From: Bog-532 sp963830385 | Lineage (GTDB): Bacteria > Actinomycetota > Actinomycetes > Streptosporangiales > Streptosporangiaceae | NCBI GenBank assembly: GCA_963830385.1 | Contig: CAWHMD010000004.1 | Span: 434,001-498,000 of the forward strand | Reading direction: 5' to 3' | Length of the DNA stretch: 64,000 nucleotides | Shown: positions 42,794 to 52,070 of the stretch, piece after piece | How the letters are laid out: the number at the start of each line of letters is the position of its first letter | How positions within the stretch are numbered: position 1 is the first letter of the stretch | Position numbers and translations under genes: made by a program | Notes under the pieces: model-generated | Databases searched by the model: none | What the model saw: the letters and a program-made list of their open reading frames with translations, nothing else | What the model was told of the DNA's origin: nothing

Positions 42794-43530
42794 CGCCGGC
42801 AGCCAGCCACGCCACGACCACCCAAGGCCCCCGCCTGCGGAAGACGTCGGCGGGTTGGCGCCAGCGGGGCCGGGTGGGTCACCCGTGAGGCGAGATCACC
42901 GCACGGGACGCGGCCAGCGCGATCACCGGCGGGCAGGTCTTGCCCCATCCTGCGCCACATCACGATTGTCAGCCCCTTTGCGGTGGCAGCCGGCGGCATC
43001 CCGCCCGGACCAGCTGACAGGCTCCCACGTCCTCGCGCGATCCGCTACCGCAGCGGTCGCGGCATCACCCGTGTTCTCGGCGATCGACCGGGCGCGAGGA
43101 CTTTCTCATGCCACGGACAGCCCGCGGAGTTGACACGAGCACTCCCTGATGAGTTCATTGACTAATCGACCAGTCAACGAACTTGGAAGACCTCAGGGGC
43201 GGACAATGGACAACGACACCGTGACCAGGGCCGCGGCGACAGTGAGTAAGCGCCTGAACACCGCGAATGGCTCGTCGCCGGACCGTGGTGTGGCCGCCAC
43301 CGTGGTGCTGAGATCGCCGGGGTCAGCTGGGCAGATGCCGTGGTGGGCGGCCGATGGCAAGCGAACTGCGTGCCGGGGAGCAGCGCGCTGTTCAGGGACC
43401 ATGCCGTACACAACGACATGGGTCCAGGTGCCAACGCCTCTTGTGCGGCCGGCTGTGCGGGCCGTGCTCTGGTGGGCCAAGGATGCCGACGCAAGCCCGA
43501 AGATCGCAACTAGCAGACGAGGAATGGGCA
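42794..43530. other. Gene-free stretch before the aromatic cluster
   Basis: No supportable gene; overlapping frames on both strands around 43190-43540 lack family patterns. It holds the inverted repeat at 43156-43180. Confidence 0.45.
43156..43180. promoter_or_regulatory. Inverted repeat, possible operator of the aromatic operon
   Basis: TCATTGACT-7-AGTCAACGA, arms matching at eight of nine positions, about 350 bases before the first catabolic gene. A related half-site TCATTGATT occurs at 51923, before the TetR gene at the other end of the cluster. Confidence 0.45.
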
Positions 43531-44482
43531 ATGGGTGACATTACGGCGCTTGGTTACGTCGGACTAACGGGACCCGTCGAAGGAATGGCAAGAGATCGCC
43601 GACATCCTCGGTCTTCAGACAGCGACACCGTCCACTCCATCAGAGGCACGTTTCCGGGTGGACGAGCGCGCCTGGCGCATTGCCGTGCAGGCGGGTGAGC
43701 CAGGCATCGGATATATCGGCTGGGAAGTAGGTAGTCGCGCGGCGCTGGCCCGTGTCCAGGACAAACTCGCCGGCGCGGGTTTCGCTGTCGAGAGTGACGC
43801 CGAACTCGCCCGCGCCCGCGGTGTGCTGGACGTCTTCACGTGCCGGGACCCGTCAGGCTTTCGCCTGGAGTTCTTCTACGGCGCCGAGGTGAGCAGCGCA
43901 CCTTTCACCTCACCCACCGGTGCCCGCTTCATCACCAGCAGCGGGGGACGAACTCTGGGTCTGGGCCACGTCGTCCTGTTCGTCGACGACGTGCAGGCCA
44001 CCTCCGACCTCTACATGCGGCTGCTCGAATTCGAGCCCTCCGATTCGATCATCCACGGAGCCATCGGCGCGACCTTCGCGCACATCAATCCGCGACATCA
44101 CAGCCTGGCTTTCGGGCCTGCCGTGGGGCCGATGGTCAAGGGGCTCGACCACTTGATGCTGGAAGTGGACAGCCTGGATGCCGTCGGCTGCGCTCTGGAC
44201 CGGCTGACCGAAAAGGGTGTCCCGGTGACCGTCACCCTGGGCAAGCACTCCAACGACCACATGACGTCGTTCTACTTCCGCACGCCGTCCGGATTCGACA
44301 TCGAGTACGGCGTCGGTGGCCGCATCGTCGAGGACTCCTGGGTGCCGACGTGGTTCCGCAGTCCCAGCATCTGGGGTCACCGGCGAACTTTCGTCACGAG
44401 CACGCCGGCGGCAGATCACGTCGCGGCCGAACCGGCCAGAACTTTCGAGCCGGTGCCCGTGTCGCAATCGTCCAGTCACTAG
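43531..44482 (+). pseudogene. Extradiol dioxygenase (type I, BphC-like) with a frameshift
   Basis: Starts ATG 43531 (MGDITALGYVGLTGP). One surplus base near 43581 breaks the frame; the second frame continues KEWQEIADILGLQTATPSTP and stays open to 44482. Two VOC domains are present. The iron ligands appear intact: GLGHVVLFVDD (His), GLDHLMLEV (His) and SGFDIEYG (Glu). Without the shift it would be about 316 residues, normal for 2,3-dihydroxybiphenyl/catechol 2,3-type ring-cleaving enzymes, which open the ring next to the two hydroxyls. Confidence 0.8.
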
Positions 44483-44546
44483 CAAGTGCACGCCTAACTG
44501 ACGGTCCAGATGCAGTCCGACCAATTCTCACAACAAAGGAGTCACG

Positions 44547-45110
44547 ATGACTACCGTTTCCGCCGAGCCGGAGCTACTGCGGATACCCGAGAATCTCTTC
44601 GTCGATGCCGACCTGCGGGTGGAGGTCGAGCAGTTCCTCTACTTCGAGGCACGCTGCTGGACGAGCGCCGGTACGCCGACTGGTATCTCCTGTTCGCGGA
44701 CGATATCCATTACTGGATGCCCAACCGGATGAACCGGCTGATGCAGGAGTCCGCCCGGGAGAACACGACAGAGCGGGAGATGGGGCTGTTCGACGAGAAC
44801 AAGACCTCTCTGGAGTGGCGGGTCAAGCAGCTCCTCACCCGTAAGCACTGGGCGGAAGATCCCCCCAGCCGGGCGCGGCACCTGGTCACGAACATCCGGA
44901 TCGAGCCGGCGTCCGGCGGAGAACGAGTACGCGGTCCGGTCGAATTTCCTGGTGTACCGCAACCGCCTGGAGGACGAGGTCGACATCTGGGTGGGTGAGC
45001 GGCACGACGTGCTGCGCAGGCTGGAACCCCGGGCGTGGCAGATCGCCCGCCGGACCATCATCCTCGACCAGAACGTCGTGCTGTCCAAGAACCTGTCGAT
45101 CTTCCTCTAG
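44547..45110 (+). pseudogene. Ring-hydroxylating dioxygenase beta subunit with two frameshifts
   Basis: Three segments in different frames rebuild one protein of about 187 residues: NLFVDADLRVEVEQFLYFEAR; then LLDERRYADWYLLFADDIHYWMP to PSRARHLVTNIRIEPASGGE; then EYAVRSNFLVYRNRLEDEV to QNVVLSKNLSIFL and TAG at 45110. The breaks lie near 44652 and 44930 and cancel in length (564 bases). The NTF2-like beta subunit holds the alpha subunits in the hexamer. The rest is highly conserved, so these look recent or are read errors. Confidence 0.8.
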
Positions 45111-45145
45111 CCCGGTACCCCAAGCCTGCGAGTAAAGGACACGCC

Positions 45146-46507
45146 ATGATCACCAACGACACGCTGAATTCGTACGCCGATTTCGAGCACGGCCTCATCA
45201 GCCCGCACGTCTTCTCCAGCCAGGAGGTGTATGAGCTCGAGCTTGAGCGCCTTTTCGGCCGGACGTGGCTGTTCCTCGCCCATGACAGCCAGATTCCCAG
45301 GCGGGGGGATTTCTTCTCCACCTACATGGGCGCCGACCCGGTGCTGGTCGTCCGCCAGAAAGACGGGTCGGTCAAAGCCCTGCTGAACTTCTGCCGGCAC
45401 CGCGGCATGCGGGTGTGCCGCGCCGACCTGGGCAACGCCAAGGCGTTCACGTGCACCTACCACGGCTGGTCCTACGATACGGCCGGGAAGCTGGTGAGCG
45501 TCCCCAATCGCGAGGACGCCTACCACAACGAGATCGACATGGCGAAGTGGGGGCTCGGCCAGGTCCCGCGGGTGGAGTCCTACAAGGGATTCATCTTCGG
45601 CTGCTTCGACGAGACCGTCCCGTCCCTGGATGAGTACCTCGGCGACATGAAGTACTACATCGACTTCTACTTCGACCGCCGGGAGGGCGGGGTCGAGATC
45701 CTCGGCGGCGTGACCAAGGCGAAGATCCCGGCGAACTGGAAGATGGCCGCCGAGCAGTTCGCCGGCGACTCCTACCACGCCCAGTTCACCCACGTGTCGA
45801 ACTTCTCGGTGATCGCCCCGCCCGAGATGGAGCGGCGCGAGTACGCCGAGCAAGCCAAACTGGGAGCCGAGCGGATGCTGGCGGCAGGACGCCAGTTCGC
45901 GTCACCGTTCGGGCACGGCACGGGCTTCCTGAGCGTACCCGGACAGCCTTACGCCTCGACCGGCGGCGACCCGATCATCGATGAGTACGAGGCGTCGATC
46001 CGGCCGGAGATCGAAGCGCGCCTAGGCGCCGACCGCAGCAGAGGGATGCACGGGCTGCACTGCACCATCTTCCCCAACTTCTCCTGGCTCAACCCGGCGC
46101 GGACGGTGCGGGTCTGGCAGCCCAAGGGACCCGACGCCTTCGAGATCTGGTCGTTCGTGTTCGTGGACAAGCAAGCTCCCGAAGAGGTGAAGGAAGCCAT
46201 CCGCTGGCTCACCCAGATGCAGTTCGGTCCCGCCGGTCTCGCCGAGCAGGACGACGGGGAGAACTGGGGACTCATCTCCGGCAACCTGGCGGGCCGCGGA
46301 CCCCAGGTCCACAAGATTCCGCTCAACTACACCATGGGCCTCGGTCACGAGGGCCCCGATCCCACGTTCCCCGGGCAGATATCCCGTCATCTGTTCGGCG
46401 AGTCCGCCCAGCGGATGTTCTACCGTCGCTGGGCGGAATTCATGACCAGCACGAAGTGGCCGATGCCGGACGAGGCCACGAAGCGCTTCGCCAGCGGGGG
46501 GCATTGA
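45146..46507 (+). CDS. Aromatic-ring-hydroxylating dioxygenase alpha subunit
   Basis: 453 residues from ATG 45146. The Rieske site is CRHRG (about 82-86) with CTYHGW (about 102-107), and the mononuclear iron site DSYHAQFTH (about 208-216) supplies two histidines. The length and VRVWQPKGPDAFEIWSF resemble biphenyl and 3-phenylpropionate dioxygenases. With the beta subunit, ferredoxin and reductase of this cluster it would make a cis-dihydrodiol from an aromatic ring, O2 and NADH. Confidence 0.94.
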   Translation: MITNDTLNSYADFEHGLISPHVFSSQEVYELELERLFGRTWLFLAHDSQIPRRGDFFSTYMGADPVLVVRQKDGSVKALLNFCRHRGMRVCRADLGNAKAFTCTYHGWSYDTAGKLVSVPNREDAYHNEIDMAKWGLGQVPRVESYKGFIFGCFDETVPSLDEYLGDMKYYIDFYFDRREGGVEILGGVTKAKIPANWKMAAEQFAGDSYHAQFTHVSNFSVIAPPEMERREYAEQAKLGAERMLAAGRQFASPFGHGTGFLSVPGQPYASTGGDPIIDEYEASIRPEIEARLGADRSRGMHGLHCTIFPNFSWLNPARTVRVWQPKGPDAFEIWSFVFVDKQAPEEVKEAIRWLTQMQFGPAGLAEQDDGENWGLISGNLAGRGPQVHKIPLNYTMGLGHEGPDPTFPGQISRHLFGESAQRMFYRRWAEFMTSTKWPMPDEATKRFASGGH

Positions 46508-46508
46508 G

Positions 46509-47366
46509 ATGGCGGCTGTCGCCGACGTGACCTTCGAGAACACGACGCGGCTGATCAACACGAAGGACTACCGCATCCAGATCAACGAGGCAGGCGAAGG
46601 CCATCCCATCTTCATGATCCACGGCGGCGGCCCGGGGGCGACCGGGTGGAGCAACTTCGCGCCGAACGTCGCGGCGCTCTCCCGCAAGTACCGCTGCATC
46701 GCCGTGACGATGCCCGGGTGGGGAGAATCGAGTCCGCAGTCCCTCAAGACGGGCCGCGACGAGGTCGAGGCCATGAAGCAGCTCGCGGACGAGCTGGGCA
46801 TCGACAAGGCCGCATTCGTCGGCAACTCGATGGGCGGCGCGACCTCGGTGCGTTTCACCGCCGAGTATCCCGACCGGGTCTCCCACCTCATCACGATGGG
46901 GGTGGGCAACCCGGCGGGCGTGAACATTCTCCAGCCTGCCGGCATGTCGGAAGGCATCCGCATCCTCACCGAAGCCTACGAGGACCCTTCGCCGCAGAAC
47001 ATGAAGCGGCTGGTGCGGATCATGTGCTTCGACCCGGCCATGGCGTCCGACGAGCTGGCCGAGGAGCGCTCCGCGACCGCTCGCCGGTACCCCGAGCACA
47101 ACCAGAACTGGCTCGATCTCCTCCGCTCCGGTCCGCCGATGGCACTTCCTGCAGCGACCGTGCAGGCGATGTCCTCCTGGACCGTGCCGACCATGCTGAT
47201 CCACGGGCGGGACGACCGGGTCGCTCATTTCGAGGCAAGCCTGCGCATGGTCGCCATGATTCCGAACTCACGCATGGTGCTCATCAACCGGTGCGGCCAC
47301 TGGGCGCAACTCGAGCACGCCGCCGAATTCAACCGTCTCGTCGACGGCTTCGTTGCCAACACCTAG
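46509..47366 (+). CDS. Meta-cleavage product C-C hydrolase (BphD/MhpC/HsaD type)
   Basis: 285 residues. FMIHGGGPGATGWSNF is the oxyanion-hole loop of this hydrolase group, AFVGNSMGGATSVRF carries the nucleophile Ser (about 108), LIHGRDDRVAHFE the Asp (about 235) and NRCGHWAQLEH the His (about 262). It hydrolyses the ring-fission product to a carboxylic acid and 2-hydroxypenta-2,4-dienoate. One base separates it from the alpha subunit stop. Confidence 0.92.
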   Translation: MAAVADVTFENTTRLINTKDYRIQINEAGEGHPIFMIHGGGPGATGWSNFAPNVAALSRKYRCIAVTMPGWGESSPQSLKTGRDEVEAMKQLADELGIDKAAFVGNSMGGATSVRFTAEYPDRVSHLITMGVGNPAGVNILQPAGMSEGIRILTEAYEDPSPQNMKRLVRIMCFDPAMASDELAEERSATARRYPEHNQNWLDLLRSGPPMALPAATVQAMSSWTVPTMLIHGRDDRVAHFEASLRMVAMIPNSRMVLINRCGHWAQLEHAAEFNRLVDGFVANT

Positions 47367-47384
47367 CCAGAAGGAAGGCCTTGC

Positions 47385-47720
47385 ATGTCTACTCTGAGCA
47401 CGCGCGTCACCTGGACTCCGGTGTGCGCGGTCGCGGATCTTCCTTCCGGAGAAGCCACAACGCTGGACATAGATCCGCCCATCGCGGTGTTCAATGCCGA
47501 TGGCTCGTTCTACGCCATCGACGACACGTGCACGCACGAGACATATTCCCTGGCCGATGGATACATCGAGGGCACCCAGGTCGAGTGCGCGCTGCATTTC
47601 GCCAGGTTTGATCTGCGAACCGGGGATGCGCTGTGCTTGCCCGCGCGAGTCGGCGTTCGGACCTATCCGGTGAAGACGGAGGACGGCCACATCTTCGTGG
47701 ACGTCGGTAGCCGGGGCTGA
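47385..47720 (+). CDS. Rieske-type ferredoxin of the dioxygenase
   Basis: 111 residues. CTH (Cys49, His51) and CALH (Cys68, His71) are the four Rieske ligands; FYAIDDTCTHETYSLADGYIEGTQVECALHFARFDLRTG is typical of BphF/HcaC ferredoxins. It shuttles electrons from the reductase at 50712 to the oxygenase. AAGGAAGG precedes the ATG. Confidence 0.93.
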   Translation: MSTLSTRVTWTPVCAVADLPSGEATTLDIDPPIAVFNADGSFYAIDDTCTHETYSLADGYIEGTQVECALHFARFDLRTGDALCLPARVGVRTYPVKTEDGHIFVDVGSRG

Positions 47721-47796
47721 GCTGGTGGAAAAGACCGCCGGACTCATTGTCGGCCCACCCGGCGAACATCGTCCGCTGCACGACGAAAGGGGCGCC

Positions 47797-48585
47797 ATGA
47801 CGGCCATCGACGAGGCTGCTGACCGGCTCCGTGCCGCCGCGCAAGCCGGGCGGCCCTGCGCACCCGTGCGTGACCTGCTGCTGGCCGGCGCGATCGACGA
47901 CGCATACGCCGTCCAGCAGATCAACACGCAGCGGGAGCTCCAGAGCGGGGGGCGCCTGGTCGGCTGGAAGATCGGTCTCACCGCGCCCGCTGTCCAGCGG
48001 CAACTCGGTGTCGACCAGCCCGATTTCGGCGTGCTGCTGGCCGACCGGGCGTTCGGTGACGATGAACCGATCGCGCTTCAGCGCCTCCTGCAGCCCGCGG
48101 TCGAGGCCGAGGTCGCCTTCGTACTCGACTGCGACCTGCGCGAAGCACCCGTCACGGCCGTCGACGTGCTCCGGGCGACCGCGTTCGTGCTGCCGGTGAT
48201 CGAAGTCGCCGACTCCCGGATCGCCGGCTGGGACATCACGATCGTCGACACTATCGCCGACAACGCGTCGTCAGGGGTGTTCGTGCTCGGCCCGAACCCG
48301 ACGCGGCTGTCCGACGTCGACCTGCGTGAGGTGCGGATGACGATGACCTGCGAAGGCGAGAAGGTGTCGGAGGGCTCAGGCGCGGCCTGTCTGGGACACC
48401 CGGTGAACGCGGTCGTGTGGCTCGCGAACACCCTCGCGGCCCTGGGCCGTCCGCTCGAGGCCGGGCACGTCGTGCTGTCCGGGGCGCTCGGGCCGATGGT
48501 GACCGTCGGCGGCCCGGGACAGTACGAGGCGGTGCTCGACGGACTCGGCTCCGTCCGCGCCACGTTCACCAGGGACCAGACATGA
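47797..48585 (+). CDS. 2-Keto-4-pentenoate (2-hydroxypentadienoate) hydratase
   Basis: 262 residues from ATG 47797, with GAAAGGGG upstream; the frame extends 24 codons further without need. GWKIGLTAPAVQRQLGVDQPDFGVLL, AEVAFVLDCDL and VLSGALGPMVTVGGPG match MhpD/HsaE hydratases; the acidic metal ligands E-x-E lie in VEAEVAFVL. It adds water to 2-hydroxypentadienoate, giving 4-hydroxy-2-oxovalerate. Stop overlaps the next start by ATGA. Confidence 0.93.
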   Translation: MTAIDEAADRLRAAAQAGRPCAPVRDLLLAGAIDDAYAVQQINTQRELQSGGRLVGWKIGLTAPAVQRQLGVDQPDFGVLLADRAFGDDEPIALQRLLQPAVEAEVAFVLDCDLREAPVTAVDVLRATAFVLPVIEVADSRIAGWDITIVDTIADNASSGVFVLGPNPTRLSDVDLREVRMTMTCEGEKVSEGSGAACLGHPVNAVVWLANTLAALGRPLEAGHVVLSGALGPMVTVGGPGQYEAVLDGLGSVRATFTRDQT

Positions 48586-49524
48586 CCGGCTCGACCAGGG
48601 TCGCGGTCATCGGGCCCGGCAACATCGGGACCGACCTGATGATCAAGGTCCTCCGCACCTCGTCGGTCCTCGAGATGGGTGCGATGGTGGGTATCGACCC
48701 GGCCTCAGACGGGCTCGCCCGGGCAGCCCGGATGGGTGTTCCCACCACCGCGGACGGGGTAGACGGCCTGCTGGCCATGCCGGAAGCTCGCCGACATCGG
48801 CATCATCTTTGACGCCACATCAGCGCGTGCCCACATCGCCAACGCCGCGAAGCTCGCCCCGCTCGGCAAGCAGCTCGTCGATCTGACCCCGGCTGCGATC
48901 GGACCGTTTGTCGTGCCGGTGGTGAACATCGAGGAGCACCTCGACGCGCCGAACGTGAACATGGTCACCTGTGGCGGGCAGGCGACGATCCCGATTGTCG
49001 CCGCAGTGTCATCGGTGGCCCCGGTCGCCTACGGGGAAATCGTCGCGTCTATCGCGTCACGCTCGGCAGGTCCGGGCACCCGGGCCAATATCGACGAATT
49101 CACCGAGACCACCGCCCACGCCATCGAGCAGGTAGGCGGAGCCGCCAGAGGCAAGGCGATCATCGTGCTCAACCCGGCCGAGCCGCCCTTGCTCATGCGC
49201 GACACGGTGTTCTGCCTCGTCGAAGACGGCGACACGAAAGAGATCGCCGACGCGATCGATGCGATGGTCGAGCGGGTGCAGGGCTACGTGCGCGGCTACC
49301 GGCTCAAGCAGACCGTGCAATTCGAGCGCTACACCGACCGCGACCCGCTGGTCGCTCCCGATCTTGGATGGAACGGGCCAGGACTGAAGGTGAGCGTCTT
49401 CCTCGAGGTCGAGGGGGCCGCCCACTACCTGCCCGCCTATGCGGGCAACCTCGACATCATGACCTCCGCCGCGCTCCGCACCGGCGAACGGCTCGCACAA
49501 ACCCGGCAAGGGGTGGCGGTGTGA
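48582..49524 (+). pseudogene. Acetaldehyde dehydrogenase (acylating) with a frameshift
   Basis: ATG 48582: VAVIGPGNIGTDLMIKVLRTS is the NAD-binding start of MhpF/DmpF/HsaG enzymes. Near 48784 one extra base breaks the frame after LLAMP; the next frame reads KLADIGIIFDATSARAHIAN, then VNMVTCGGQATIPIV with the catalytic Cys, to TGA at 49524. Total 943 bases, one over a multiple of three. It would convert acetaldehyde and CoA to acetyl-CoA, channelled from the aldolase. If the shift is real, the cluster loses this step. Confidence 0.82.
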
Positions 49525-50606
49525 CCTTCCGATCCGGCTTCCGGCCTGCCGAGAGGCTCTTCCTCCAGGACGTGACGCTGCGCGATGGCATGCACGCCAT
49601 CCGCCACCAGTACACGGTTGACGATCTCCAGGCGATCTGCCTCGCCCTCGACGCCGCCGGTGTCGACGCCATCGAGGTGGCGCATGGCGACGGCCTGGGG
49701 GGCTCGTCGTTCAACTACGGGTTCGGGCGTCACACCGACGACCAGTGGATCTCGGCGGCGGCCGGGGCTCTCACCCACGCCCGCCTCACGACGCTGCTGC
49801 TGCCCGGCATCGGGACCACCGCGCACCTCGAGCGAGCTCACGACCTGGGAGTCCGTTCAGTCCGTGTCGCCACCCACTGCACCGAGGGCGATATCGCCGC
49901 GCAGCACATCGCCCGCGCCCGCGAGCTCGAGATGGACGTCGCCGGGTTGCTGATGCTCTCGCACATGGCACCGCCCCGGGAACTGGCCGCGCAGGCGAAG
50001 CTGATGGAGTCCTACGGCGCGCACTGCGTGTACGTGACCGACTCTGGCGGCCGGCTCACCATGCGCGACGTCGCGGCCCGCGCCGACGCGTGTCGTGACG
50101 TGCTCGACGAGGCGACCGAGATCGGTATCCATGCGCACCAGAACCTCGGGCTGTCCGTCGCGAACTCCATCGCCGCCGTCGAGCACGGTGCCGTCCGCGT
50201 CGACGGGGCTCTCGCCGGGATGGGCGCCGGAGCAGGGAACACCCCGCTGGAGGTGTTCGTCGCTGCCATCGACGTCATGGGCTGGAAGCACGGCACGAAT
50301 CTCTTCGCCCTCATGGACGCGGCCGACGACCTCGTCCGCCCGTTGCAGGATCGGCCCGTACGCGTGGACCGCGAAACGCTGACACTCGGCTACGCCGGGG
50401 TCTACTCGAGTTTCCTCCGCCACGCCGAGAAGGCCGCTGCGACTTACGGTCTGGACACCCGCGACATCCTCGTCGAGGTCGGCCGCCGCCGGATGGTCGG
50501 CGGGCAGGAGGACATGATCGTCGACGTCGCCCTCGATCTGGTCCGCGAGCGAGACGGCAACGGCCCCACCGGCTCACTCATTGCAGAGCAGGCGCCCGGC
50601 CGATGA
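49521..50606 (+). CDS. 4-Hydroxy-2-oxovalerate aldolase (DmpG/MhpE/HsaF type)
   Basis: 361 residues from GTG 49521, overlapping the preceding stop by GTGA. LQDVTLRDGMHAIRHQY is the signature with the metal-ligand Asp and catalytic His, GIHAHQNLGLSVANS holds the His-x-His metal ligands, and a C-terminal helical domain provides the communication interface. It splits 4-hydroxy-2-oxovalerate into pyruvate and acetaldehyde and normally forms a complex with the dehydrogenase encoded just upstream. Confidence 0.94.
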   Translation: MTFRSGFRPAERLFLQDVTLRDGMHAIRHQYTVDDLQAICLALDAAGVDAIEVAHGDGLGGSSFNYGFGRHTDDQWISAAAGALTHARLTTLLLPGIGTTAHLERAHDLGVRSVRVATHCTEGDIAAQHIARARELEMDVAGLLMLSHMAPPRELAAQAKLMESYGAHCVYVTDSGGRLTMRDVAARADACRDVLDEATEIGIHAHQNLGLSVANSIAAVEHGAVRVDGALAGMGAGAGNTPLEVFVAAIDVMGWKHGTNLFALMDAADDLVRPLQDRPVRVDRETLTLGYAGVYSSFLRHAEKAAATYGLDTRDILVEVGRRRMVGGQEDMIVDVALDLVRERDGNGPTGSLIAEQAPGR

Positions 50607-50711
50607 GAGCCGCCCGGCGGGGCCCCGGTGCGCAACCCCACGACGTGGTTCGCCTCGCCGGCTTCGGCCTGATCGGGGGCGCTTACCCCGGAGAAACGCC
50701 GGAGGTGGCCA

Positions 50712-51920
50712 GTGGTGCGGACTTCTAGATACGTGATCGTGGGCGCCTCGCTGGCCGGGTTGAGCGCCGCCGAGACGCTACGCAGCGGTGGCTTTGACGG
50801 GCAGGTGGTCGTGGTGGGGGAGGAACATCTCCGGCCGTACGACCGCCCGCCTCTGTCCAAGCAGATCCTCAACGGCGAGTGGGAGCCGGAGCAGGCATTC
50901 CTCCGGGACGATGCCTACCACGACAAGCTCGATGTCGAATGGAAACTGGGGCAGCGGGCGGCCGGTCTCGACCTCGATGCGCGGGCCGTGATCCTGGACA
51001 ACGGTGAGACCGTCGCCTTCGACGGCCTCGTCGTGGCCACCGGCGCCACTCCCCGGCGGCTTCCCGGCAGCGCCGATCTGGAGGGGGTCCACGTCTTGCG
51101 GACCCTGGACGATGCCATGGCCATCCGGGCGCAGCTCGAAGGCGGCCCGCGCGTCTGCGTAGTCGGGGCTGGCTTCATCGGGGCAGAGGTCGCCGCCGCC
51201 TGCCGCGCCAGGGGCCTTGACGTGACGGTCGTCGAGGCCCTCGCCGCTCCGCTGGCCCAGGTTCTCCCCCCCGAGCTGGCATCGGCTTGTGTTGCGCTGC
51301 ACCTCGACCACGGGGTTAACCTGCGATGCGGGACGACGGTCGCGGGCTTCGAGGGCCACCGCCGCGTGGAAGCACTGCGCCTCGACGGAGGGGAGACGGT
51401 GCCCGCCGACGTCGTCGTGGTGGGAATCGGGGTCATCCCTGAGACCGGATGGCTGGCGTCCTCCGGGCTGGCCATCGACAACGGGGTCGTGTGCGACGCG
51501 ACGCTGGCCACGGCTGTTCCCGGCGTCGTGGCGGCGGGCGACGTCGCCCGGTGGCCCAATGTGCTCTTCGGGGAGACCATGCGGATCGAGCACTGGACGA
51601 ACGCCCTCGACCAGGGCGCGGCGGCTGCCCGCCGGCTGCTGCTCGGCGAGGACGAGGCGCAGCCGTTCGCACCCGTTCCCTACGTCTGGTCCGACCAGTA
51701 CGAGACGAAGATCCAAATGCTGGGGCGGATCAAGTCCGGTGACGACGTGCGGGTGGTGCACGGCTCTTATGAGGAGGGACGGTTCGTAGCTCTGACGGGG
51801 CGGGCCTGGCTCGTCGGTGCGCTGGCCTTCAACGAGCCGCGCAAACTGATGGGCTGGCGACGGCCTATCAAGGCCCGGTCCACCTGGGCCGAGGCACTGG
51901 CCCAGGCCGCGACCTACTAG
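50712..51920 (+). CDS. Ferredoxin reductase of the dioxygenase (BphA4/HcaD type)
   Basis: 402 residues, GTG start. YVIVGASLAGLSAAETLR binds FAD; RPYDRPPLSKQIL is the conserved second block; VCVVGAGFIGAEVAAACR (about 151-168) binds NADH; ATAVPGVVAAGDVARWPN is the ATG/GD motif. It passes NADH electrons to the Rieske ferredoxin. It sits 105 bases after the aldolase and ends the catabolic set. Confidence 0.94.
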   Translation: MVRTSRYVIVGASLAGLSAAETLRSGGFDGQVVVVGEEHLRPYDRPPLSKQILNGEWEPEQAFLRDDAYHDKLDVEWKLGQRAAGLDLDARAVILDNGETVAFDGLVVATGATPRRLPGSADLEGVHVLRTLDDAMAIRAQLEGGPRVCVVGAGFIGAEVAAACRARGLDVTVVEALAAPLAQVLPPELASACVALHLDHGVNLRCGTTVAGFEGHRRVEALRLDGGETVPADVVVVGIGVIPETGWLASSGLAIDNGVVCDATLATAVPGVVAAGDVARWPNVLFGETMRIEHWTNALDQGAAAARRLLLGEDEAQPFAPVPYVWSDQYETKIQMLGRIKSGDDVRVVHGSYEEGRFVALTGRAWLVGALAFNEPRKLMGWRRPIKARSTWAEALAQAATY

Positions 51921-52070
51921 CCTCATTGATTGAACGACCCTCACTAATATGCCATGAGGCCTGGGAGGCGGAAGCGAGCGACACCCATCCCGGCGACAGC
52001 CGTGATGATCAATGCGAGCCGATCCAGCGGCGCAGTTCCAGCGGGATGTCAATCTACGAAGGGCGTCAGG

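Noticed and set aside
43193..43531. Overlapping frames on both strands before the aromatic operon
   Set aside because: Neither frame has a domain or a convincing ribosome site; the stretch is more likely a leader or debris.
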